Source: Glandiceps talaboti
Lineage: Eukaryota > Hemichordata > Enteropneusta > Spengelidae
Direction of reading: 5' to 3'
NCBI RefSeq assembly: GCF_964340395.1
Contig: NC_135555.1
Coordinates: forward strand, 22,367,225-22,431,224
Length of the DNA stretch: 64,000 nucleotides
Position numbers and translations under genes: made by a program. The notes under the pieces are model-generated. The model was given only the letters and a program-made list of their open reading frames with translations. It was not told the DNA's origin and did no database searches. Each line of letters begins with the position of its first letter. Positions within the stretch are counted from its first letter, which is position 1. Shown here one piece after another: positions 48,026 through 59,715 of the stretch.

Positions 48026-48468
48026 ATAAGTATACACAATGTACTATAATCAAATGTTTTCATCTGCTATAAAAATGTAGCCAAACTGTAAAAGTATTGT
48101 CTTCAGCTAAAATTTTTGAGTATTAAAATATATGAAATATAAGCCGAAGTTCCTGCACAAACTCCTAGTGTATTGACAATCGTAGCCAAATGGCGTCTAT
48201 GACCTTTCAACTTTGCATTATGTCAAAGGTCATGTACAAAAACTATCAAGCGTTAACCATCAGTAATTTGAATTTGTACAGATTTACTAAAAAAAGTAAA
48301 CACAACAGGCAATATTACAAGATATATGATGATGTGTTAAATTTGGATTTTGTCTTCCATTTCACTGACTAATGAGGTTTCTATATGAAAAATAAAATAA
48401 CATTATTGTTACCGGTACCTTGGCAGTCATTTCTTTCATTCTCACAAATCAGAGCTGTTATTTCTTCC

Positions 48469-48557
48469 AAGTCTGTAAGGTATGCCATGAGAGGGCGCCC
48501 TCATACATTGGTCAACCCCTTGAGAGGGCGTAACAATATGATCTATCTTACAGTCTT
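48469..48557. mobile_element. 89-bp MITE with 9-bp target duplication, copy 6
   Basis: Starts AAGTCTGTAAGGTATG and ends ATCTTACAGTCTT. The flanks ATTTCTTCC (48460-48468) and ATTTCTTCT (48558-48566) match at 8 of 9 bases. Internal GCGCCCTCATACATTGGTC fits the family. Confidence 0.8.
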
Positions 48558-48791
48558 ATTTCTTCTGTGACACTGCAAAATCATTGCCTCTTGGCGATGC
48601 GTCTTGGACGGTGTCGTAAAACAGGCTGTGGTATATGCTAATGATTTATTTGAATAGGACACATAGTTACAACCTTTCTCATTGAACTGTCACAACTATT
48701 TACTGATTACCTCTGTGTATAAGTGTATCATATCCATGTGACATAGTATAGTTCAAATTTGATAGTATGACTTACCGTTATATTACCTGTG

Positions 48792-48945
48792 AGCAGTGTG
48801 CCCTCTAAGCCAATTTGATGCACCACTGACGCACACAATTTCTAATGACGCACCAAAATTTAGTGTTCCCCTATCTCTTACTATGTAGTGACTCACAAGA
48901 AATGGTATTTTGACTCGCAACAACAAAATTCACCATGTCTCAGAA
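48792..48945. mobile_element. hAT-like MITE relative of 1367-1544
   Basis: Opens CAGTGTGCCCTCTAAG. It shares the GACGCACACAATTTCTA, GACGCACCAAAATTT and CCCTATCTC words with the reverse strand of the left-end copy. Confidence 0.6.
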
Positions 48946-49073
48946 TGCATTGTCATTTCAACTTGTGGTTATACTATCAGCATTTGGCTATACTTACAAA
49001 ATAATCATATACTGTATAGAACATAGTGCACTAGTAACATTCCCTGTATTCTTCTCAAGCATATCACTGTTAA

Positions 49074-49427
49074 AGTGGCCATATGGACGAGGATTTGGTA
49101 TTTATTTTGGATTTTTAATTTTTTAATAAAACAATTTTATCATGGTGTCCTACTCGAAAAATCAATGTGACACAACATTGACAAAGTCTTGTGTTTGTAA
49201 CTCAAAACATTGCAAAAAGCTAAAAAAAAGAAATTGTAAATAGTTTGTTTTTGTACGTACAATATAAAAACAATTTAGAAATTTTGTTATGATTTTGCAA
49301 TTTATTGAGTTATAAACAAGGATTTGGCATATGTTTTTTTCACATAAATGTTTCAAGTAGAAGCCGTGATAAAATTATTTTATCAAGTTATCAAAACAAA
49401 TACCAAATCCTCATCCATATGGCCACT
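49074..49427. mobile_element. TTAA-flanked palindromic MITE, copy 3 (best preserved)
   Basis: AGTGGCCATATGGACGAGG and CCTCATCCATATGGCCACT form the ends, with exact TTAA on both sides (49070-49073 and 49428-49431). The arms are long, about 150 bp, and GTACGTAC lies near the centre. Confidence 0.88.
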
Positions 49428-50245
49428 TTAACGTGTACACAATGCAAACTGTAAATCAATTTAAGCTTGACATGATAACAACTCAATTAGATCAATACAC
49501 TGCAGGTAAACATTTGCTGATAAAAAAAAACCCTCATGGTTTTTCAACAAGATGCAGTTGATACATGTTAGGGAAACGTTATTAACATTATCTGAGATAT
49601 ATTGATGCTGACTCAGCCGTGTTATTAACAGTTCAGTGAAAGAGATTGTAAGGAAACGAATGTTTCATCTCATCATTATATCAACTAGAGCTTGGAATTT
49701 TTATATCTGTATCTTTCCTTCGAATGACATTTACATGTCGCACTTTTTCCATCTTAGGGCCCAGGAGGGGCCATTAGTATGTGAAATTCATGACCAACCT
49801 GGGTATATATATACCTATTGTAAATCTCACTGCATGCACTAGACTTGCTCAAGTCTCCAGGCATTTTCTTTCTTAATTTGAATAAAGATTTTTTTAAACA
49901 CACATGTGTTTCTGTGTTAGATGGTGACCTGAATGGTGATTGCAAACAGTTGGGTGAATACCTTAACGCATGGGAGACTACTAGTAACTGAAAAAAAGTT
50001 GGACATTTTTCAAAACTGAATAACATACTCAAAACATTTGAAGAATATGAGACAAAAAAATCTCCCCAGAGACTGGTGCATGTCTGTGTATGCACATAAA
50101 CCCATAGAAATGACATTAATCTGAAGTGCAATATTACACTTTCACCTCCCACACTCGGTTATCTTATTATTATTCAGATGGGGATTCACACACATACAGT
50201 GAGGTCTGCAACAGATGTATTATTAGTATTTTGTACATACATTTA

Positions 50246-50500
50246 TTCGGCCTAACAAAAATATTGTGTGGTGTCTGTGTTATTGGTTTCTTCCCATCAG
50301 ATGTACAGCCATTGCAAATTGGAAGAACAGTTTTATATTGTCTTTTTAAGTTGATGTCAGTTTCTGCATCCACTATTTCTTGCAAGACTTCACAATTTTT
50401 GCGATTTTATTTTTTTTCTCGAATACGTTAAATTTGCAGGTCGGTATTGAAAAATTAGTTGAGGTTGGGTAACCAGAACCAAACAATTTATTTTGTTAGA
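50246..50500 (+). repeat. Interspersed repeat family A, copy 3
   Basis: TTCTTCCCATCAGATGTACA, TGTCTTTTTAAG and GGTAACCAGAACCAAACAA match the copies at 2877-3265 and 8196-8600. Confidence 0.75.
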
Positions 50501-50926
50501 CCATACCTAACACTCAATTATGATAATATATTTAAATCTGCATAGGTAGATACTTTTTTTATATACTGTCAACATTTCAGTACTTGTACACCAATTTTGG
50601 TTAATAATATGTGTACTGTGTAACAATATATTACATGTAGAAGTTGTTTTCATTTTCCCTGTATGGTATTCCTGTGTAGTCTGGTAGTGATTAGTCTAGA
50701 AATGGTTATAGTTGGGTATGCATATAAACAAAATGTGACGTCATGAAAATTTGTTGTTGGTCTTAAGTTTCCATCATTAACTGGAATAATCCACTGTAGT
50801 TTTATTATTAAAATACAGCGATGAAAGAGGAAATAGAAGCGATGGTAACAATATCCCTGGTAACAGCTATTGCATTCGCCGTTGGGGGCGCACCACCAAA
50901 CGAGAGAGCCATGATCTTCAACATAT

Positions 50927-51214
50927 TAGCCCCATCTACACGTAGGTCATCCTACCTGAGGCAGTCCCAAGTCCTACCTGAGGTAGAATAGGTTTGTGTC
51001 TGCACATATGAAGGTTGCGGCGTAGATGTCGCGCATTCCGTCCTGACAGTACATAGGACGAAGTCAGGAGGGTTTCAGGAAACCTCTCAAAGGTGTCCTA
51101 AGTCAGGACAGTTTCAGGACGGTTTCAGGACGCGTTTGCGTCTACACAGGCTTCAAACTATCCCGAATCCTACCTCAGGTAGGATTTTTAGTGCCGTGTA
51201 GATGGGGCTAGTGT
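50927..51214. mobile_element. MITE with TAGCCCCATCTACACG ends
   Basis: TAGCCCCATCTACACG (left) and CGTGTAGATGGGGCTA (right) are exact inverted copies. Inner CCTACCTGAGG and CCTCAGGTAGG words extend the pairing. The centre has short CAGGACGGTTT-type repeats. Confidence 0.8.
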
Positions 51215-51462
51215 CTGTATTTTGTATGTGTCATTCATAACAAAAAAACCATGTTGTGTGAGATGTAAAAAAACATGGTGCTTGGTCTTTCTGGTTTGGT
51301 GGCACCTGCTTAGCTGTCAAATGCAAAAAACTCTGACAAAGCTACAAACTAATAGTATCAAATTTTATCAAAAAAAGACCCTGCAACATTATCATTAAAA
51401 TGTTATTTCATTTGAAAACTTTTTTGTTTATCTTCAAATGAAAGACAAGGAAAACAACTTAC

Positions 51463-54400
51463 TTTCCAAAATGTGTTTTCTTACAGCCAGGGTAGATTTC
51501 TTTGTAGTTAAAATACTGGTCAATATCGAACAACTTCAATAATGTTTTGGCTTCAGGAGGAGCTTCTGTTCTATAAAAAAATATTCAAAAAGAACATACA
51601 ACAATGGAAGATCAACTATCGGCATGCTAACACACATACAAAAAGTAAAACTAATGTTATTACATGTTGATATAAGCTATTAATTGATGTAATTACACTC
51701 AAAGTAGGGTGGCATTTCTGATAGCAAGTTTTCCTCTAGTCACCACACAGTCAACCTCATTCAGTGTTTGCACTATCTTGATTACAAGGTGATTGTATCC
51801 ACATAGCCAAGGCACTGCTGTCATCCACTTGTGTAATCTACCACATGCAAGAATAGGTTTAGTTTGTGTCTATCTTAGTTAGCCGATAGCACATTTTCCA
51901 CAGTTTGTCTATCTTAGTTAGCCGATAGCACATTTTCCACAGTTTGTCTATCTTAGTTAGCCGATAGCACATTTTCCACAGTTTGTCTATCTTAGTTAGC
52001 CGATAGCACATTTTCCACAGTTTGTCTATCTTAGTTAGCCGATAGCACATTTTCCACAGTAATATATGTGATTGTTATCAACTAGAACAGTATACATAGT
52101 TCTGATAATAAATACTTTAGATTGTGATTATAACACTTCTAGTGATGTTTTATTCCATACATTGTATTGGACACCATTCAGAAAACGGGTTTTATATAAT
52201 GAGTCAATTTTAATGTATAAAGTACAAAACAATTTAGCACCGGATTATTTGAATGTTTTTAAAAGGATACACAATGTTCATAGTCGGAATACTAGATCTG
52301 CTGCCAGGGAAGATTTATACATTTCAAAACATAGAACCAAGTTTTTTAAGAAAAGTTTTACCTACAGTGGTGTAAAAATATGGAACAGTTTGCCACTTGA
52401 CTTAAAATCATGTCCCTTACTGCAGGCTTTTAAAAGCAAATGTAAATATCATTTTTCAATTTCAAGTGATTCATAATTTCAGTTGTGTATTGTTGATGTT
52501 CGTCTATTTTGTTATTGTACCTATTATATTTTTGCTTGTTTTGTCCTCATTTGATGTGTGCAGTATTTAATGTATATATTGTATATAATATTTTAATGTT
52601 TTTCTCGACACTGTGTGAGAAGAGCCACTGGCTCAACAGTCTATCGAGATTAAATAAAGTCTAATAATAATAATAATAATAATATCACTATATTATTACA
52701 ACAGTCTCCAATTATGGGTTGCCAGTGGTCGAGTGGTTAGTTTGTACACCTCTTAACCCTACAGTCTGGGTTCGAACCCGCCAGGTGTTGGCTGGGTAAG
52801 ATTAAAATTTAACCATGTCTGTATGTAAGAAGGGTGATGCTCAGTTTGACCCTGCCAAACAATGCAGGTTTTCCCTGGGTACTTCGGTTTCCTCCTGCTT
52901 TTCAATACTAGGGCATTAGGGTGCTAATCCGTGGTAACCATTCAACAAATTTCTTTATTTAATGATTCTTCTTATTATCGTTATTATTTGCTATTATACC
53001 ATAAGATAAAATACCTTGAAGCAGCAGCTATTTGAATCCCTTTAGCCTCTATTAGTTGCAGGATAGACTTCACATCTTGGTATAAAATCATTTCATCTTT
53101 CCTTCTATCAAACACTCTACCATTACTGGAATGGAAATGAAAACATATCTGGATTAAAAAATAGAGTACACAATATCATGTCAAGTAAAGAGCGCCCTCT
53201 ATGGCATATTTGTCAAGTCATGTTTATTGACTTTTCTGGAGTCAAGATATGGTTGGTTGGTTAGTGTGGCCAGCTGAGATTCTGCAAACTTGTCAGTTGA
53301 GCCATTTCACAAGCATTTAATTCAGTATGACTACAGCCCTTGGACAAGATGTAGACCAAGATTGTTTACAAGTTAACCCAAATGTATAAGTGGGGACCTG
53401 GTAGGATAATGGTTGCAATGTGAAGGACTCAATCCTTTACAGTACCACACAGTATCTTGTATCTTATTTTCACAACTTTGAAGATGAAATTTGTGTATTT
53501 AAGGTGAAATCAATACTTGAACTCAAAAAGATAAATCACATGCATTTTGGAAATAGTGTACTGGGCAATATGATACTCCCTAAAATTGTACATGGCTAAT
53601 GAATCATTTGACCTTAGAATGTGTGCAAATTTTACACAACTTTTTTAACAGTGACTAGATAAAACCTAGTCCCCTGACATTATATTTTGAAAATATATTA
53701 TAAAAAATTAATCTAAACATATATTGTATATTTGTATTGCTGGTATGTATGTTTTTGTATAGCTCATAAGATTTCACAATAACGTCACACATGTGGCTAT
53801 GTCACAACAGACAAATGATAATACATATTAGGGCAGCCCTATTTAATTCTATGTTACACATTAGGGCAGCCCTATTTCAAGCTATGTTACACATTAGGGC
53901 AGCCCTATTTCATTCTATTTTACATATTAGGGCAGCCCTATTTAATTCTATGTTACACATTAGGGCAGCCCTATTTCAAGCTATGTTACACATTAGGGCA
54001 GCCCTATTTCATTCTATTTTACATATTAGGGCACCCCTATTTAATTCTATGTTACACATTAGGGCAGCCCTATTTCATTCTATGTTACACATTAGGGCAG
54101 CCCTATTTCATTCTATGTTACACATTAGGGCAGCCCTATTTCATTCTATTTTACATATTAGGGCAGCCCTATTTAATTCTATGTTACACATTAGGGTAGC
54201 CCTATTTCAAGCTATGTTACACATTAGGGCAGCCCTATTTCATTCTATTTTACATATTAGGGCACCCCTATTTAATTCTATGTTACACATTAGGGCAGCC
54301 CTATTTCATTCTATGTTACACATTAGGGCAGCCCTATTTCATTCTATGTTACACATTAGGGCAGCCCTATTTCATTCTATTTTACATATTAGGGCACCCC

Positions 54401-57400
54401 TATTTAATTCTATGTTACACATTAGGGCAGCCCTATTTCATTCTGTTACACATTAGGGCAGCCCTATTTCATTCAATGTTACACATTAGGGCACCCCTAT
54501 TTCATTCTATTTTACATATTAGGGCAGCCCTATTTCATTCTATGTTACACATTAGGGCGGCCCTATTTCATTCAATGTTACACATTAGGGCAGCCCTATT
54601 TCATTCTATGTTACACATTAGGGCAGCCCTATTTCAAGCTATGTTACACATTAGGGCAGCCCTATTTCATTCTATTTTACATATTAGGGCACCCCTATTT
54701 AATTCTATGTTACACATTAGGGCAGCCCTATTTCATTCTATGTTACACATTAGGGCAGCCCTATTTAATTCTATGTTACACATTAGGGCGGCCCTGTTTC
54801 ATTCAATGTTACACATTAGGGCAGCCCTATGTCATTCAATGTTACACATTAGGGCAGCCCTATTTAATTCTATGTTACACATTAGGGCAGCCCTATTTCA
54901 TTCAATGTTACACATTAGGGCGGCCCTATTTTATTCAATGTTACACATTAGGGCAGCCCTATTTCATTCTATGTTACACATTAGGGCAGCCCTATTTCAT
55001 TCTATGTTACACATTAGGGCGGCCCTATTTTATTCAATGTTACACATTAGGGCAGCCCTATTTCATTCTATGTTACACATTAGGGCGGCCCAAATTTAAT
55101 TCTATGTTACACATTAGGGCGGCCCTGTTTCATTCAATGTTACACATTAGGGCAGCCCTATGTCATTCAATGTTACACATTAGGGCAGCCCTATTTCATT
55201 CTATGTTACACATTAGGGCAGCCCTATTTCATTCAATGTTACACATTAGGACGGCCCTATTTTATTCAATGTTACACATTAGGGCAGCCCTATTTCATTC
55301 TATGTTACACATTAGGGCAGCCCTATTTCAAGCTATGTTACACATTAGGGCAGCCCTATTTCATTCTATTTTACATATTAGGGCAGCCCTATTTAATTCT
55401 ATGTTACACATTAGGGCAGCCCTATTTCAAGCTATGTTACACATTAGGGCAGCCCTATTTCATTCTATTTTACATATTAGGGCACCCCTATTTCATTCTA
55501 TGTTACACATTAGGGCAGCTCTATTTCATTCTATGTTACACATTAGGGCAGCCCTATTTCATTCTATTTTACATATTAGGGCAGCCCTATTTAATTCTAT
55601 GTTACACATTAGGGTAGCCCTATTTCAAGCTATGTTACACATTAGGGCAGCCCTATTTCATTCTATGTTACACATTAGGGCAGCCCTATTTCATTCTATT
55701 TTACATATTAGGGCACCCCTATTTAATTCTATGTTACACATTAGGGCAGCCCTATTTCATTCTATGTTACACATTAGGGCAGCCCTATTTCATTCAATGT
55801 TACACATTAGGGCACCCCTATTTCATTCTATTTTACATATTAGGGCAGCCCTATTTCATTCTGTTACACATTAGGGCGGCCCTATTTCATTCAATGTTAC
55901 ACATTAGGGCAGCCCTATTTCATTCTATGTTACACATTAGGGCAGCCCTATTTCAAGCTATGTTACACATTAGGGCAGCCCTATTTCATTCTATTTTACA
56001 TATTAGGGCACCCCTATTTAATTCTATGTTACACATGAGGGCAGCCCTATTTCATTCTATGTTACACATTAGGGCAGCCCTATTTAATTCTATGTTACAC
56101 ATTAGGGCGGCCCTGTTTCATTCAATGTTACACATTAGGGCAGCCCTATGTCATTCAATGTTACACATTAGGGCAGCCCTATTTCATTCTATGTTACACA
56201 TTAGGGCAGCCCTATTTCATTCAATGTTACACATTAGGGCGGCCCTATTTTATTCAATGTTACACATTAGGGAAGCCCTATTTCATTCTATGTTACACAT
56301 TAGGGCAGCCCTATTTCATTCTATGTTACACATTGGGGCAGCCCTATTTCATTCTATGTTACACATTAGGGCAGCCCTATTTCATTCAATGTTACACATT
56401 AGGGCGGCCCTATTTTATTCAATGTTACATATTAGGGCAGCCCTATTTAATTCTATGTTACACATTAGGGTAGCCCTATTTCAAGCTATGTTACACATTA
56501 GGGCAGCCCTATTTCATTCTATTTTACATATTAGGGCACCCCTATTTAATTCTATGTTACACATTAGGGCAGCCCTATTTCATTCTATGTTACACATTAG
56601 GGCAGCCCTATTTCATTCTATGTTACACATTAGGGCAGCCCTATTTCATTCTATTTTACATATTAGGGCACCCCTATTTAATTCTATGTTACACATTAGG
56701 GCAGCCCTATTTCATTCTATGTTACACATTAGGGCAGCCCTATTTCATTCAATGTTACACATTAGGGCACCCCTATTTCATTCTATTTTACATATTAGGG
56801 CAGCCCTATTTCATTCTATGTTACACATTAGGGCGGCCCTATTTCATTCAATGTTACACATTAGGGCAGCCCTATTTCATTCTATGTTACACATTAGGGC
56901 AGCCCTATGTCATTCAATGTTACACATTAGGGCAGCCCTATTTCATTCTATGTTACACATTAGGGCAGCCCTATTTCATTCAATGTTACACATTAAGGCG
57001 GCCCTATTTTATTCAATGTTACACATTAGGGCAGCCCTATTTCATTCTATATTACACATTAGGGCAGCCCTATTTCATTCTATGTTACACATTAGGGCGG
57101 CCCTATTTTATTCAATGTTACACATTAGGGCAGCCCTATTTCATTCTATGTTACACATTAGGGTGGCCCAAATTTAATTCTATGTTACACATTAGGGCGG
57201 CCCTGTTTCATTCAATGTTACACATTAGGGCAGCCCTATGTCATTCAATGTTACACATTAGGGCAGCCCTATTTCATTCTATGTTACACATTAGGGCAGC
57301 CCTATTTCATTCAATGTTACACATTAGGACGGCCCTATTTTATTCAATGTTACACAGTAGGGCAGCCCTATTTCATTCTATGTTACACATTAGGGCAGCC

Positions 57401-59681
57401 CTATTTCAAGCTATGTTACACATTAGGGCAGCCCTATTTCATTCTATTTTACATATTAGGGCACCCCTATTTTATTCTATGTTACACATTAGGGCAGCCC
57501 TATTTCATTCTATGTTACACATTAGGGCAGCCCTATTTAATTCTATGTTACACATTAGGGCGGCCCTGTTTCATTCAATGTTACACATTAGGGCAGCCCT
57601 ATGTCATTCAATGTTACACATTGGGGCAGCCCTATTTCATTCTATGTTACACATTAGGGCAGCCCTATTTCATTCAATGTTACACATTAGGGCGGCCCTA
57701 TTTTATTCAATGTTACACATTAGGGCAGCCCTATTTCATTCTATGTTACACATTAGGGCAGCCCTATTTCATTCTATGTTACACATTAGGGCGGCCCTAT
57801 TTTATTCAATGTTACACATTAGGGCAGCCCTATTTCATTCTATGTTACACATTAGGGCGGCCCAAATTTAATTCTATGTTACACATTAGGGCGGCCCTGT
57901 TTCATTCAATGTTACACATTAGGGCAGCCCTATGTCATTCAATGTTACACATTAGGGCAGCCCTATTTCATTCTATGTTACACATTAGGGCAGCCCTATT
58001 TCATTCAATGTTACACATTAGGACGGCCCTATTTTATTCAATGTTACACATTAGGGCAGCCCTATTTCATTCTATGTTACACATTAGGGCAGCCCTATTT
58101 CATTCAATGTTACACATTAGGGCGGCCCTATTTTATTCAATGTTACACATTAGGGCAGCCCTATTTCATTCTATGTTACACATTAGGGCAGCCCTATTTC
58201 ATTCTATGATTCTGCTTCATAATACCTGAAAAAGGATGGGATGGTTGGTTGTTGTTTTTGAAAAAGTGTATTTGTACATTTTCATAATACTTTTATTTCA
58301 TAATCATATTTTACCAGTCTAGATACCGTAGAAATGATAAGTAAAGTCATAAGGAATCTATAAACCATTTGTTTCCCAAATTTCAGCGATAAATGATAAT
58401 TTTCACCCAGATATGCCTTAGTAGGTTCATATTCTTACCATCACTGGCATCAGTGATACTGTGAATTTTTCTTTTCCTGCCATAGAGGGCATTATTTTAA
58501 TTTTATTATATTGCTAGATTGAAGAAATCTATGGTGAATTAGGTAATGAGAAAGACAGAAATAACTAGGGCTAGCATTATGTTTGTTGGAAACAAAACCA
58601 ATAGAATCCAATCAACAACTTGGAAATGTAGATGAAACCCTACAACAAACAGATACATTATATTTTCTGCAACATTATTTAGTGTAAGGCCATAAAAAAA
58701 TTGTTTCTGGTCAGAACATTTTGTCTAAAGTGGTGTGACAATGCAACTTTTTTTTTTATTCTCAACAAACCTCAGTCACTCAGTCTACTATTTATGACAG
58801 TTACTGTTCTTTTTATTTAGTACTTTAGAGCAAGTGTGTATATGGCGACAGATGTCATTTGCTTGTTCATGATTGGCTCTGCAGTTGTCTTCACTGAAGT
58901 AGGGAGGGTTATTTTTGTTTTCCCCCTCAGATCTACAGACAGCATGAGTTGGACAAGCACACACACACAAAACAACTGACATTGGGTATTTCAGTGATGC
59001 ATGCCAGAAAAAAAACAACTTAACATTTTTTTTTTTGCCTAAACCTGAATACTACATACATATAGTGTCGTACTTTGATAGAATGATTTCATTCTCACTG
59101 GGGATGTCTTGGTCTAAATTTGATGTAAAAATAATTCCGCTATAATACTGTCTTTTCATTATGTCCCAATCTGTAAGTTTATTCTCCATCCAAATTCCTT
59201 ATAAAGTTTACAAGGTCTCTCATAAAATTTATTATCAACTTTACCATTTAATGTCAACAATTTTTCATGTATTTATATGTAAACAAAAAAAGAAAAAGAA
59301 AAAAATAGGTAGTGCTGTGTCTTTGAGAACCACTTTGTACATAATTGTAAATACATGTAATTCAATCATGTACAAAATGTAGTCCTTGGAACTCAGCTCC
59401 AACCCATATGAACAAGAATTTTCAGAATATCAAGTTTAATGACACTAAATGTATATAACATGTTGACAGCTTTCTTCCCATCTATTCCCTGTCTTTTTAA
59501 AACACAGCAAGAGTAGTGAAATCTAGTACTCTTTTTCTGTCAAATATTTTGTTCTGTGACCAGTGTGTTATCTTAGGGAATGTACAGATTTGATTTGGGG
59601 GGAGGGGGGGGGGTGATTGATGCCCCTGATGTGTGTGTGTGCATGCATGCATGCATGCATGCATGCATGTATGTATGTATG

Positions 59682-59715
<34 letters not shown>

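Noticed and set aside
48416-48470. Minus-strand open stretch LEEITALICENERNDCQ with a donor in the phase needed before the first visible RSPRY1 exon
   Set aside because: Its apparent acceptor is the MITE terminal CTTACAG, and the residues do not match the RSPRY1 segment expected there.
48556-48625. Minus-strand stretch LFYDTVQDASPRGNDFAVSQ ending in a stop, with an acceptor in the phase needed after MDP1 exon 4
   Set aside because: It does not resemble the expected MDP1 C-terminus (no FFDDE-type motif), and its stop lies at a MITE insertion site. The phase match can be chance.
50820-50930. Short open frames on both strands (plus ATGAAAGAGGAAATAG..., minus MALSFGGAPPTANAIAVT)
   Set aside because: Short, next to a MITE end, no motif, and no matching donor.
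51861-52060. Minus-strand 63-codon frame MCYRLTKIDKLWK repeats
   Set aside because: It comes from the 39-bp tandem repeat and has no unique sequence.
53825-58208. Interstitial telomere, because of the TTAGGG word
   Set aside because: TTAGGG occurs once per 33-bp unit as part of TAGGGCAGCCCTA and is not tandem.
53791-58229. Series of long plus-strand open frames coding 11-residue repeats
   Set aside because: They result from a 33-bp tandem repeat inside an MDP1 intron. There is no unique sequence, splice context or known family.
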